Below, piece by piece: positions 26,730 to 35,332 of a stretch of DNA of 64,000 nt (position 1 is the stretch's first letter; the number at the start of each line of letters is the position of its first letter). The notes under the pieces are model-generated. The model did not search any database. It was not told the origin of the DNA and worked only from the letters and a program-made list of their open reading frames with translations. Location of the stretch: assembly GCA_948938605.1 (NCBI GenBank), contig CARAIG010000047.1:3389-67388 (forward strand), read 5' to 3'. This stretch comes from an uncultured Eubacteriales bacterium (lineage in GTDB: Bacteria; Bacillota; Clostridia; Christensenellales; CAG-314). A program made the position numbers and the translations under genes.

Positions 26730-27047
26730 CTATCCCACAGAATATGCGGAGTTGAGTTGTTGTAGCTGTTCGGTTTGTATTATGGTTTTTGCTAGTTTGT
26801 TGTACCTTTGACGATAGCGGTCTAGGGTGTAGGTATCTATATAGTACTGTTCGGACAGTTCGTCGTATGTTAACGGGTTTTTTGTTAAATACAGGGATTT
26901 GAATATTTCACCGTGTTTACGTCCCGTTTCCATATCCGTTTGTTTGTAATAATTATACAGTCTATATAAAAATACTTTACATTCTTCGTCAAACGTGTCA
27001 TAGTAACGTTTTCTTATGCTGTCCAGCAGATCCTGCCGTTTGTTCAT
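26730..27047 (-). CDS. Small HTH protein, cassette copy 1
   Basis: A 105-residue, mostly helical charged protein. The C-terminal half looks like a sigma region 4 or phage ArpU-type helix-turn-helix (TYDELSEQYYIDTYTLDRYR, near residues 57-76), so DNA binding is likely. Start MNKRQDLLD at 27047 has AGGTG eight bases ahead; the frame is open further upstream but that part is not conserved in the other copy because of a 1-bp indel. It is almost identical to 62903-63220: coding differences are synonymous except one Phe/Tyr codon. A diverged paralogue is at 63502-63795. Target and role unknown. Confidence 0.75.
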   Translation of the reverse strand: MNKRQDLLDSIRKRYYDTFDEECKVFLYRLYNYYKQTDMETGRKHGEIFKSLYLTKNPLTYDELSEQYYIDTYTLDRYRQRYNKLAKTIIQTEQLQQLNSAYSVG

Positions 27048-27095
27048 TGTTTTCACCTGGCATTTAGATTTGCTTAAACTATAACCTATTTTTTG

Positions 27096-27132
27096 CATAG
27101 CGAAGCACCCAACTATTGGGTGCTTCGCTATG
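27096..27132. repeat. 17-bp-arm hairpin in cassette copy 1
   Basis: CATAGCGAAGCACCCAA / TTGGGTGCTTCGCTATG around CTA, upstream of the HTH gene. There is no T-run on either strand, so it is unlikely to be a plain terminator; it could be an operator or an element tip. Confidence 0.8.
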
Positions 27133-27174
27133 TGAAAATTATTGTATAATTAAATGTTAGCAATGTGCAATTCG

Positions 27175-27200
27175 AACACTGTAAAGTTTAGACAGCATAG
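27175..27200. repeat. ACACTG hairpin repeat, copy R3 (partial)
   Basis: AACACTGTAAAGTTTAGAC then AGC, 14 bp beyond the edge of HTH cassette copy 1. It matches the left part of R1 and R4. Confidence 0.6.
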
Positions 27201-27279
27201 TAGCAATTTTGGAATTCGCAATCAATCCAAATCGAGTTTTTAGAGTATGTCATAATTCATATGTTTTAATAGCGCAAGC

Positions 27280-28467
27280 TTACTGCGCAATACCTATTGT
27301 TATGCAAGGACGCACACAATGGCTTGCGCCGTCGACGGCATACGCACTTAAAACCCCGCCCGAATTGACGTTCCATGCGCAGTAGGCATAAACGTCCGAC
27401 GGCGAACGCGTCCAATACGAACCGTTATATTCAAGTGTGCTTGCAGTGTTATACCAAGCGCCGCGCGCCCTTGCGTAATCGGTGGTTTTGCTTTCCCTTG
27501 TTTGCGAAGTTTCGTCCGCAGTTGCATTAAACCCGTAACTTGCGTTTAAATAATCGGCGTAACTTGGCAAGTAAACTTTGTCCGTTGTATCTAGGCAAGC
27601 GTACAAATTTCCGTTTGAAGATGTAGTTTCCGCACCGTTGTCCACCGCTGTTGCTTTAACATATGCGTTGTTTAAAGCAAACGCCGTATCGTAAAAGCTG
27701 CCGTTTAAAAACTTACGGACATCGCTTTGCGCATAGTTGTTGGAGTAGACGGTTGCTCCGTTATCAGTACGGTTGGCGTAATCCGCATAGTAATTGTGCG
27801 CATCCAGCAATTTGTCGGATAACAAGTAATATGTTCCGTCTTGCGCGCTAAGCACGCGCCACTCTATAACTTCGCACTTGAACCAGTATTCGGTTCCGTT
27901 TACTATTGCCGTTCCGTCGTCGAACGTATAATTTTCGTTATTGTAAACTTTTGCCGCACTCTTAACGTAATACTCGCCGTCAAGCATAAACCAACCGTTT
28001 GTTTGCGACGGAGTCAATTCATTTAATTGTGCAATCAGGCTTTCGTCGCCTATGTGCGTTTGGGGATAAAATCCGTATTTGACTGTTTTGCCGTTATCCG
28101 ACAAAACGGGATCGACACCCGCAATCGGCTCGCCGATAAGTTTTGCGTTGAAAACCGCCGTATATGTTACGTTACCGGTTACTGCCGAAACTTGGGGAGT
28201 CCAACCCGCAAAAACATACGAATAGCGCCCGTCGGACTGCCTTGCGGGAGTTGCCCCGTCGTATACGGGAACTGCGCCTTCCTTTACTTTTTCGTCAATT
28301 TTCAAAACATCGCCGTTGTAGTTTTTCCAAGTGACGGTATAAGTTTTAACCGTACCGCCGTCGCCGTTTGGGTCGCCGTTGTCGGACGGCACGCACGAGA
28401 CAAGGCTTAGTAAACAAATTATACAAAACAGCACTATTAGCATAACAGATAATTTTTTAACGTTCAT
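27280..28467 (-). CDS. Lipoprotein with DUF6273-like domain
   Basis: A 395-residue lipoprotein: signal peptide with lipobox LVSC (Cys near residue 25), then an InlB/Flg_new-like beta unit (TVTWKNYNGDVLKIDE ... FAGWTPQVSAV), then a C-terminal domain of the DUF6273 type, recognised by IEWRVLSAQDGTYYLLSD, RKFLNGSFYDTAF and the ending WTRSPS ... VRPCI. The domain occurs on surface proteins of gut Firmicutes; its function is unknown. ATG at 28467 is preceded by AAGGGG. It lies 34 bp after the next gene upstream and is probably co-transcribed with it. Confidence 0.83.
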   Translation of the reverse strand: MNVKKLSVMLIVLFCIICLLSLVSCVPSDNGDPNGDGGTVKTYTVTWKNYNGDVLKIDEKVKEGAVPVYDGATPARQSDGRYSYVFAGWTPQVSAVTGNVTYTAVFNAKLIGEPIAGVDPVLSDNGKTVKYGFYPQTHIGDESLIAQLNELTPSQTNGWFMLDGEYYVKSAAKVYNNENYTFDDGTAIVNGTEYWFKCEVIEWRVLSAQDGTYYLLSDKLLDAHNYYADYANRTDNGATVYSNNYAQSDVRKFLNGSFYDTAFALNNAYVKATAVDNGAETTSSNGNLYACLDTTDKVYLPSYADYLNASYGFNATADETSQTRESKTTDYARARGAWYNTASTLEYNGSYWTRSPSDVYAYCAWNVNSGGVLSAYAVDGASHCVRPCITIGIAQ

Positions 28468-28501
28468 TGCAATTTCCCCTTCATTATTTAGCTGCTGTAA
28501 A

Positions 28502-29902
28502 TTACTGCGCAACGTCGGAGTCCAGTATAAACTCGATAGACGTAATGTACAACGGGTATTTGGTTGAAGTTGTGTTTATTGTGGCAAGCGTTACGCTGCT
28601 TGTACTTTCAAAATTAATGACGATTGTGGACGTTTGGTTATTTTCGACCGCTTCCTTACTTACAACGGTCATATCCGAACATTGATATGTTGACGTCTTG
28701 TTGTCGGCGGAATCCGCAGTCCAGTCCGCAGATGTGCTGTCGCCGACGCGTATTTCGCACTTATCGCTATGCACATAGCCCGTAATTTTGACACCGATTA
28801 CTTTTGCGTTAAGTTCCAACGTAATGCTGCCGACAATACTTGTTGTTCCCAATTTCAACATTTCGGTAGACGACCACTTTGTTTCATTTCTGCCGCCCGA
28901 ACCGCCGCCGTAAATTCCGCTTATAGCACTAACTTCCCTAATCAGTCCGTTACCGTCGCCGTCCAATTTAAATGCGGCAAACGCATTTTCGTTTGTTTTA
29001 ATTTGTGCGGTGCTTGTGCCCTGCAAATTGTACTTGGTTACAAAATCGCCCGTTATTACCGATTGTTCCCTAACGGTTACGGTGCATTCGGCGCTAAGCG
29101 TTTCGTTATAAGTTGCTTTTATTTTAGCCGTTCCCGCGGATACGGCACTGACTGTTAAGACGTTGCCGTTTGGCGAAATCGTCACTACGTCGCCGCCTTC
29201 GGTAACGCTCCAAGACACCGCGCCGGTATTGTCCTGCGCGCGAACTGTTGCGGTGATTGTTGCGTTTTCGCCCACTGTAAGGCGCAAATTACTTGTGTTA
29301 AGCGTAATGCTGTCCGACGGTTTGTAACCTTTGACGTTGTTTGCAATATCTTCCCAAGGAACGCACGCACGCATATTTTTAGCGATTGTCGAAACGTTTG
29401 TGCCTGCCGCCTTGCCTTGTTCGGCAACGGTCTTGGCATTGCTTACCTTAACGGGATCGACACCCGACGCTTCGTATATCCAAAGCAGAAGTTCGGGACA
29501 CAACAACCCCGTATAAACGCGCCTTTTGGCGTCGGCGTCCCACGTAAGACTTCCGTCATCTATACTGGGGTACAGCCACGAATCGAAAAAGTGCCACTTT
29601 TGATTGGGTTCGTGTTTTTGCTTGTCAACGATAAGTCCCGCTTTTTTTGCCGTATCTATGTAACCGCCGCCCGACTGCTGATACCTTTCGATAAACTCGT
29701 CAGAAAAAGGATAATGCGCGTTTTTATCCTGCAAAAAGTCGGCAATTTCCCGCATAGTTACCGTTTGTTCCGTTTCCGCCGAAACGGTGTAGGACGTTCC
29801 GTTTTGGCGCGATACGTCCGCACTGCCGTTAGTTAAAACAACTGACGCTGCCGAAAAGCAAAAGATTAAAGCAATCAATATTGACAAAGACTTGCGTTTC
29901 AT
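28502..29902 (-). CDS. Secreted protein with bacterial Ig-like (BIG2) domain
   Basis: A 466-residue exported protein with a signal peptide (cleavage near SAETEQ or earlier, no lipobox). Residues 45-195 form a helical region with unknown role (REIADFLQDKNAHYPF, LLWIYEASGVDP). Residues 205-280 are a BIG2 domain (LNTSNLRLTVGENATITATV ... STVSAGTAKI-like). The C-terminal 150 residues form a beta domain ending YITSIEFIL, the same style of ending as the lipoprotein at 47494-48888 (MRIKSIDFYA). The ribosome site is unusual: a run of eight G (29909-29916) just ahead of the ATG. Co-transcribed with the DUF6273 lipoprotein. Confidence 0.8.
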   Translation of the reverse strand: MKRKSLSILIALIFCFSAASVVLTNGSADVSRQNGTSYTVSAETEQTVTMREIADFLQDKNAHYPFSDEFIERYQQSGGGYIDTAKKAGLIVDKQKHEPNQKWHFFDSWLYPSIDDGSLTWDADAKRRVYTGLLCPELLLWIYEASGVDPVKVSNAKTVAEQGKAAGTNVSTIAKNMRACVPWEDIANNVKGYKPSDSITLNTSNLRLTVGENATITATVRAQDNTGAVSWSVTEGGDVVTISPNGNVLTVSAVSAGTAKIKATYNETLSAECTVTVREQSVITGDFVTKYNLQGTSTAQIKTNENAFAAFKLDGDGNGLIREVSAISGIYGGGSGGRNETKWSSTEMLKLGTTSIVGSITLELNAKVIGVKITGYVHSDKCEIRVGDSTSADWTADSADNKTSTYQCSDMTVVSKEAVENNQTSTIVINFESTSSVTLATINTTSTKYPLYITSIEFILDSDVAQ

Positions 29903-29908
29903 ATATTT

Positions 29909-29916
29909 CCCCCCCC
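29909..29916 (-). repeat. Eight-G tract serving as the ribosome site
   Basis: Eight C on the plus strand, six bases from the ATG at 29902. Change in tract length would alter ribosome-site spacing. Confidence 0.8.
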
Positions 29917-30127
29917 GTTTTAAATTTAAATCATTATGTAAATCGATTAAAAGTAAAAAGTTACACTTACGTTTTGTTTGCAGTAATATTCGGTAAAACC
30001 TTTACAAAATTATTGTAACATAAAACTTTGTATTAGTAACTAATAAACCGATTGTATTTTGTATAATAAAAAAATTGTATTTTCAATTTATGTTTACCAT
30101 ATAATTTTACCGCAAATTATTAAATAC
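29917..30127. other. AT-rich intergenic region upstream of the BIG2 gene
   Basis: No ORF or strong promoter is seen. A TACAAT on the minus strand near 30012-30017 is a possible -10 without a good -35. Confidence 0.35.
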
Positions 30128-30162
30128 AAAAAGGAACGCATTTCAACAAATGTGTTCCTTTT
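30128..30162 (-). terminator. Terminator after the aspartyl-tRNA synthetase gene
   Basis: AAAGGAACACATTT / AAATGCGTTCCTTT (one mismatch) followed by TTG on the minus strand, 12 bp past the stop. Confidence 0.85.
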
Positions 30163-30174
30163 GTTAAATTGATA

Positions 30175-31473
30175 TTACGGTTTAAGACGAGCGGGTCCGC
30201 GGAACAGGAACGTAACGTCCTTTACGCTGGGCAAATCGAACAGTTTGACAAGCGTGCGGGTAATACCCAAGCCGAAACCGCCGTGCGTGGGCGCGCCGTA
30301 CTTAAAGAAGTCCAAATACTCGCGCATATTTTCGGGGTCGATGCCTTGCTCGGCAATGTTGGCGCGCAAGTTTTCGTAACGGTGTTCGCGTTGCGCACCG
30401 CTGGTAATTTCGATGCCTTTAAACAACAAGTCGTACGTTTTGGTAAGTTCGGGGTTTTCGTCCTGCTTCATCGAATAGAAAGCGCGCGCCTTTGCGGGGA
30501 AGTCGATAATAAAGACAAAATCGCTGTTGAACTTTTCCTTGACGTATTCGCAAATTAAACGTTCGCCTTCGGGGTCCAAGTCGCCCTTTAACGCACGGGG
30601 AACTTCGTAGTTCTTTTCGCGTTTTAAAATGTCGTACGCTTCGGTAAGGCTTATGCGGGGAATTGTGTAATCCATTGTGATGATGTCGTTGCCAAAGTAC
30701 TTTTTGTATTCCTCGTTGTATTGCTTTTTAACGCCGGCAATGACGTATTTAAGCAACGCTTCCTCAACGTCCATAACTTCGTGGTGGGACTCAATAAAGG
30801 AAATTTCCACGTCGATACCGGTAAATTCCGTATCGTGACGGCTGGTAAAACTGGGGTTTGCGCGGAAGTATTCGCCGATTTCGAACGTCTTGTCGAAGCC
30901 TGCCATCATACTCATTTGCTTGTACAGTTGGGGGCTTTGCGTAAGGTACGCGGGTTGACCGAAGTAGTTTTTAAGTTCGAACACTTCGCTGCCGCCTTCG
31001 CTTGACAATGCGGTAATTTTGGGAGTGTGAATTTCGATAAAGCCGTTTTTGTTAAAAAACTCCACTGCGTACTTTTCGAAAGCGGTTTGAATTTTAAACA
31101 AAAACACTTTCTTTTCGTCGCGCAAGTCTATCCAACGGTAGTCCATACGAAGGTCGGGACCGCTTTCCGCATTGATAGGCAACACATCGGCAATACTCAT
31201 AATTTCGATGTCGGTAGGATAAATTTCCTTACCGCCGTTGCGGACGTATTCCGAATAAACGCATTTGCCGTAAACTGCAACAAAGCTGTGCAACGTTAAC
31301 GCCTTGGCTTTTTCGTAGACTTCGGGGCAGACGGACTTTTCGATAGTCACCTGCACCGAACCCGTTACGTCGCGGATTACTAAAAACATAATTTTTTTGT
31401 CGCGGATAGCTTCGACATATCCCTTAATAAGGCACTTGCCTTGTTTAAGTTTTGCAATGTATGTACGTTTCAT
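30175..31473 (-). CDS. aspS: Aspartyl-tRNA synthetase, archaeal/eukaryal type (possibly non-discriminating)
   Basis: Charges tRNA-Asp with aspartate. The 432-residue protein has an N-terminal OB-fold anticodon domain (residues 1-100) and a class II core: motif 2 FEIGEYFRANPSFTSRHDTEF and motif 3 GGFGLGITRTLVKLF. The bacterial-type insertion domain is absent and the length fits archaeal AspRS, not the roughly 590-residue bacterial enzyme. Such enzymes often also charge tRNA-Asn for repair by GatCAB. The ATG at 31473 has GGAGG eight bases ahead; an upstream in-frame extension to 31620 is not used. Two promoters precede it. Confidence 0.92.
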   Translation of the reverse strand: MKRTYIAKLKQGKCLIKGYVEAIRDKKIMFLVIRDVTGSVQVTIEKSVCPEVYEKAKALTLHSFVAVYGKCVYSEYVRNGGKEIYPTDIEIMSIADVLPINAESGPDLRMDYRWIDLRDEKKVFLFKIQTAFEKYAVEFFNKNGFIEIHTPKITALSSEGGSEVFELKNYFGQPAYLTQSPQLYKQMSMMAGFDKTFEIGEYFRANPSFTSRHDTEFTGIDVEISFIESHHEVMDVEEALLKYVIAGVKKQYNEEYKKYFGNDIITMDYTIPRISLTEAYDILKREKNYEVPRALKGDLDPEGERLICEYVKEKFNSDFVFIIDFPAKARAFYSMKQDENPELTKTYDLLFKGIEITSGAQREHRYENLRANIAEQGIDPENMREYLDFFKYGAPTHGGFGLGITRTLVKLFDLPSVKDVTFLFRGPARLKP

Positions 31474-31534
31474 ATATTCCTCCAAAAGGTAAATTAACAA
31501 GCGTTGTTGTAAAATTATGTGCTTGCGAAAATTT

Positions 31535-31563
31535 ATAATACAATTGAGTAAATTTGCTTGCAA
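31535..31563 (-). promoter_or_regulatory. aspS promoter P2 (proximal)
   Basis: TTGCAA (31558-31563), 17 bp, TATTAT (31535-31540). Confidence 0.6.
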
Positions 31564-31611
31564 CGGTTTGCGAGCGTAATGCAAAACATTGTTTTTACCC
31601 TGTTCGAATTT

Positions 31612-31640
31612 ATTATACACTTACATAAAATAAAAGTCAA
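31612..31640 (-). promoter_or_regulatory. aspS promoter P1 (distal)
   Basis: TTGACT (31635-31640), 17 bp, TATAAT (31612-31617). Confidence 0.75.
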
Positions 31641-31688
31641 TTTTTTGTAGGTAAAAGAAATTGAGCAACACAATGAAAAACAACGACG

Positions 31689-31716
31689 AAAAAAAAAGAC
31701 AGTCCGCAGACTGCCT
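31689..31716 (-). terminator. Terminator after the histidine kinase gene
   Basis: AGGCAGTC / GACTGTCT with a 4-nt loop and a run of T on the minus strand. Confidence 0.85.
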
Positions 31717-31741
31717 TTTAATATGACAATATTTATTTGGA

Positions 31742-33970
31742 TTACTTATTTTCCTTACGGCTACGCATAACTTCCGCTACTGTTTGGAGCAGTAAGGGGA
31801 TATCGACGGGCTTGGTTAAGTGCGCGTCCATACCGTATTCCATAGAAAGTTTTTTGTCGCTTTCGAATGCGTTTGCAGACAGCGCTACAATGGGTACAGC
31901 GGCAATTTCCTTATTGGGAAGTTCGCGGATAAGTTTGGTTGCGGTACGTCCGTCCATTGTGGGCATTTGTACGTCCATTATTACCAAAGCGTATTCGTCG
32001 GGTTTAGCGGCAGCCATTTTGTCTACTGCAAAGTTACCGTCCATTGCAGTATCCGTTTCGAAGCCCAAGTCTTGCAAAATTTCCGTTTCGATTTCCAAGT
32101 TGATTTCGTTGTCGTCCACGACCAAAATCTTTTTGCCTTTTAGCATCGATACCAAGTCGTCGGTGGTTTCGGACAGCGATTCCTTGTTGGGACGTACGCA
32201 CAAGTTAAGTTCGATTGTAAACTTACTGCCTTCGCCCACTTTGCTTTGCGCGGATATTTTGCCGTCCATTGCGTCGACGTATTTTTTAGCAATGGTTAGC
32301 CCTAAGCCTGTACCGAATTCACCGCTGGCGGTTGTGTTGCGGATACGTTCGAACGGCTCGAACGCGTGAATGAGCGATTCCTCGTCCATACCCACGCCGG
32401 TATCTTCAACGCTGATTTCGTAAACCGAATAGCCGTTGGGAAGCTGCTGCGTTTCGTATGCTTCAAGTTTGACGCTTCCGCCCTTGTCGGTATACTTAAT
32501 GGCGTTGTTAACTATGTGCTGTATTACTTGTTCCAACTTTTCGGCGTCGCACACTACGTTAGTGTGGGTAAGCTGCGAAACGTTTAAATTAAATTTGAGC
32601 CCTTTGCGCGAAGCCAAGTTTTGCTGATTGTCGAAAACCCTGTGTAAGATTATTGACAAGTCGCTTTCCGATTCGTTAAGTTCGATTTCGCTGGATTCGA
32701 TTTTAGACGCTTGCAAAACTTGGTCTATTAAGTTAAGCAGTTGCTGCCCCGCCGCATCGATCTTTTCCAAATACGAATGAATTGCCTTGTCGTCGGTGTG
32801 TTTTGCAAGGGCGGTATAACCGAAAATTGCATTCAGCGGCGTGCGCATATCGTGCGACATATTGGACAAAAACGTAGTCTTGGCAATATTGGCAAGTTTG
32901 GCGTTGGACAACGCTTCTTCCAAAACCTGCGTTTGCTTCATATCGCGACGGATTTCCTCCTCGATATTACGCGCACCCCAAACAACTTGGAAATTGCGGT
33001 TGTCGGTGCCGACGTTGACTATACGCAACTGCATATGCACTACCAAATCGTCGTCCATTTCGCGGTAGTTTACGTAGTAGGTTTTGCTTTCGGACAGTTT
33101 CCTGCGCATATAGCCCATGTCCGTTTCCTTTGCTACAAGTTCGCGGTCCTCGGGGTGAACCTTGGTGCGGATATAACGCATAACGTAAGCGCGGTATTCG
33201 CGCGGTTGATACATCTTTTCGAATTCCGCTTCGGAGTCGTCGTTAACGCGGTACGGCAACACCTTGTTGGCGTCAAGGTCGATGTACAAAATCGTGTCGT
33301 AGTTTACGCTAAGCCCTTCGATAACTTCCAAACGTCTTAAATGTTCCTGGTTAACCAAACGGCGTTCGCGGTTGTATTTGTCTATTAAGTTTTGAATTTT
33401 GCGTTCCTTTTCCGAAAGCATTTCGGCGGCTTCGTCCAGACGGCGGTTTTTATCTTCCGACACGTCGCTCATAAACACGTAAAAGATGTCGCCGACTTTT
33501 TCGCTGTGGAAACTGCGGATATAATCTTCCACCCAACGCACCGCTCCGTCCTTACGGCGAATGCGGTACTCGACGTAGTCCAAATTGTCTTCGTTATCGA
33601 AACGCTGTTTGTTTATGCTCATTTCAACCGATACTAAGTCCTTAGGATGAACCATACCTTTAAAGGAATTGCCGGTAAAGTCCCTAAATTCTTTTAGGGT
33701 TTTGCAGCAAAACATTTTTATAAGCGCGCGGTTGGCGTACAAAATTTCCTCATCGCCCGTTGCGCGGTAAATGAGAAATCCGCCGGGAATTTCGTCCATA
33801 AAGCGGATAAATTCCGTAATAGCTTCGGAATATCTGGCGTCGATATTAGCGGACTTGCTAAGCGAAATGTTGTCTAAATCGAACAATTCGCCGTTTCCGT
33901 CGGATACGTTGTTAAGATACTCCAATACGTTTTCGATGATGTTACCTTTGTTGACTTGTTTTTTAGGCAT
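31742..33970 (-). CDS. Cytosolic hybrid histidine kinase (PAS, HisKA, HATPase, receiver)
   Basis: A 742-residue sensor kinase without membrane helices. A PAS domain lies near residues 45-160 (MDEIPGGFLIYRATG, FSVEYRIRRKDGAVRW-like ending), a second PAS-like region near 215-340, and a coiled linker between. The HisKA box SNMSHDMRTPLNAIFGY has His373. The HATPase has HIVNNAIKYT (N box), VEDTGVGMD (G1) and GTGLGLTIAKKY (G2). The receiver domain (KILVVDDNEINLEIETE) carries the phospho-acceptor Asp666 in VIMDVQMPTMDG. No output gene is adjacent, and the signal is unknown. It is transcribed alone. Confidence 0.93.
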   Translation of the reverse strand: MPKKQVNKGNIIENVLEYLNNVSDGNGELFDLDNISLSKSANIDARYSEAITEFIRFMDEIPGGFLIYRATGDEEILYANRALIKMFCCKTLKEFRDFTGNSFKGMVHPKDLVSVEMSINKQRFDNEDNLDYVEYRIRRKDGAVRWVEDYIRSFHSEKVGDIFYVFMSDVSEDKNRRLDEAAEMLSEKERKIQNLIDKYNRERRLVNQEHLRRLEVIEGLSVNYDTILYIDLDANKVLPYRVNDDSEAEFEKMYQPREYRAYVMRYIRTKVHPEDRELVAKETDMGYMRRKLSESKTYYVNYREMDDDLVVHMQLRIVNVGTDNRNFQVVWGARNIEEEIRRDMKQTQVLEEALSNAKLANIAKTTFLSNMSHDMRTPLNAIFGYTALAKHTDDKAIHSYLEKIDAAGQQLLNLIDQVLQASKIESSEIELNESESDLSIILHRVFDNQQNLASRKGLKFNLNVSQLTHTNVVCDAEKLEQVIQHIVNNAIKYTDKGGSVKLEAYETQQLPNGYSVYEISVEDTGVGMDEESLIHAFEPFERIRNTTASGEFGTGLGLTIAKKYVDAMDGKISAQSKVGEGSKFTIELNLCVRPNKESLSETTDDLVSMLKGKKILVVDDNEINLEIETEILQDLGFETDTAMDGNFAVDKMAAAKPDEYALVIMDVQMPTMDGRTATKLIRELPNKEIAAVPIVALSANAFESDKKLSMEYGMDAHLTKPVDIPLLLQTVAEVMRSRKENK

Positions 33971-34123
33971 CGGGCTATACCCTCCGTTATTAACTGTATT
34001 GATTGTAATATATATATACTAAGTTTGTCAATAAATGTAGAAATCTTTTTAAGATTTTTTAAACTTTGCTTGTATTGCCTTGACGTATTTTGCATAAACT
34101 AGGTGTATATGGGGAGTTTAACT

Positions 34124-34828
34124 ATGCGTAAATTAGCGGAAAAAGTAGTACTTGTTGCGCAAATTTGCATAACGCTTGTTTTTGCAATTACCGCACTGCT
34201 TAACAATACAAACTTAATTTATCCCGAACAAGACGGCAACGGCGTTAACAACGCCGCCGATTACGCAGTTGCAAACAACGGCGTTTTAACAACGTTAATT
34301 TGGGTATTGTTTATTGCGTATTTAGGACTGTCGGCATATATGCTATACGTCAATTTTAGCGAAAGGGAAAACTTAAAACGCGTACTGTTGTTTTGCGACA
34401 GCGAAAGCGCAACCCACACTACAACAAAAGTCGTACACCGTATAATTGCCGATTGCGCAAAACAAACGGACGGCATTACCGTCAAAAAAACGCGCGTACG
34501 CCCCGACGAAAAGCAAGGCTTTGCAATAAACTTAAAAGTTAAAGTGTCGGCAGACAACGTGTCGCAAGCAATAGATACTTTTAGATGTATGCTTGCCGAC
34601 AGTTTTAAAAACACACTGGGATTGACTTTTAATTCAATTAATTTCGAAGTGGTTAAACTTAACACGCATTATTCAACAAGCATTAGAAAAGCGGAAGAAC
34701 AAGCGGAAAAACTGGGCGAACAAAGGGAAATAGCCGACGAAATTTACAATGAACCCTTAGACAACGACATAAACTTGGATTGCGTAATAGAAGAAAAGAA
34801 AAACAATGACGCTTCGGACAACTTATAA
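34124..34828 (+). CDS. AmaP-like alkaline-shock membrane anchor protein
   Basis: A 234-residue protein with two N-terminal membrane helices (about residues 9-28 and 58-78) separated by a short outside loop, then a cytosolic Asp23/Gls24-like alpha-beta region (VVHRIIADCAKQTDGITVKK, AINLKVKVSADNVSQAIDT), then a charged C-terminal tail. AmaP proteins anchor Asp23-family envelope stress proteins; no Asp23 gene is in the window. Start at 34124 is chosen because GGGGAG lies eight bases ahead; the frame is open 7 codons further up without a ribosome site. Confidence 0.75.
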   Translation: MRKLAEKVVLVAQICITLVFAITALLNNTNLIYPEQDGNGVNNAADYAVANNGVLTTLIWVLFIAYLGLSAYMLYVNFSERENLKRVLLFCDSESATHTTTKVVHRIIADCAKQTDGITVKKTRVRPDEKQGFAINLKVKVSADNVSQAIDTFRCMLADSFKNTLGLTFNSINFEVVKLNTHYSTSIRKAEEQAEKLGEQREIADEIYNEPLDNDINLDCVIEEKKNNDASDNL

Positions 34829-34874
34829 TATACGGCACTTAATGCTTTGTTGCAAAGTGCCAGATAAATATCCG

Positions 34875-35324
34875 CTAATTGCGTTTTGATTTAAAATAAT
34901 TTGTCAGCAGTTGCGAACACTCTTTTTCCAACACGCCGCCCTGAATTGTCAATTCGTGGTTTAACGTCCGCCCAATTACTTCCGCAAGATGTATACAGCC
35001 GTTGCCGCTAAGGTCGAATGCGCCGAAATACACATTAGATATACGTGCATTGTAGCACGCGCCCAAACACATAACGCAAGGTTCTAACGTAACGTACAAA
35101 TCGCACCCCGTAAGCCGCCAATCGTTCAACACGCTGCAAGCGCGCTGTATTGCGACAAGTTCGGCGTGTTCGACGGCATTGCGGGATTTGTTGCGGGTGT
35201 TGTGCGCATAAGCCAAAACAACTCCGTCCTTTACGACTACCGCGCCGATAGGCACTTCGTCTTCGGCGGCGGACAGTTCGGCTTGTTTTAACGCTTGGCG
35301 CATAAAATTTTCGTTAAATTGCAT
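34875..35324 (-). CDS. tadA: tRNA-specific adenosine deaminase
   Basis: Converts A34 to inosine in tRNA-Arg(ACG). The 149-residue protein has the zinc/catalytic motifs VEHAELVAI (HAE, near residue 53) and TLEPCVMCLGACYNARI (PCxxC, near 83). The length is normal. ATG at 35324 is preceded by AAAGGT. It begins eight bases after the GH2 gene stop, so it is translated from the same mRNA although the functions are unrelated. Confidence 0.95.
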   Translation of the reverse strand: MQFNENFMRQALKQAELSAAEDEVPIGAVVVKDGVVLAYAHNTRNKSRNAVEHAELVAIQRACSVLNDWRLTGCDLYVTLEPCVMCLGACYNARISNVYFGAFDLSGNGCIHLAEVIGRTLNHELTIQGGVLEKECSQLLTNYFKSKRN

Positions 35325-35332
35325 ACATACCT

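Larger units (their letters stand above)
26725..27161 (-). mobile_element. 437-bp HTH cassette, copy 1
   Basis: Repeated at 62898-63335 with only about eight substitutions and one 1-bp indel. It runs from AAAACCTATCCC to TTAAATGTTAGC and contains one small HTH gene plus a long hairpin; flanking DNA differs on both sides. No terminal inverted repeats or target duplications are evident, so the means of movement is unknown. Confidence 0.75.

Noticed and set aside
27047..27098. 17-codon N-terminal extension of HTH copy 1
   Set aside because: The other cassette has a 1-bp indel here that destroys the extension, and the ribosome site is at MNKRQ.
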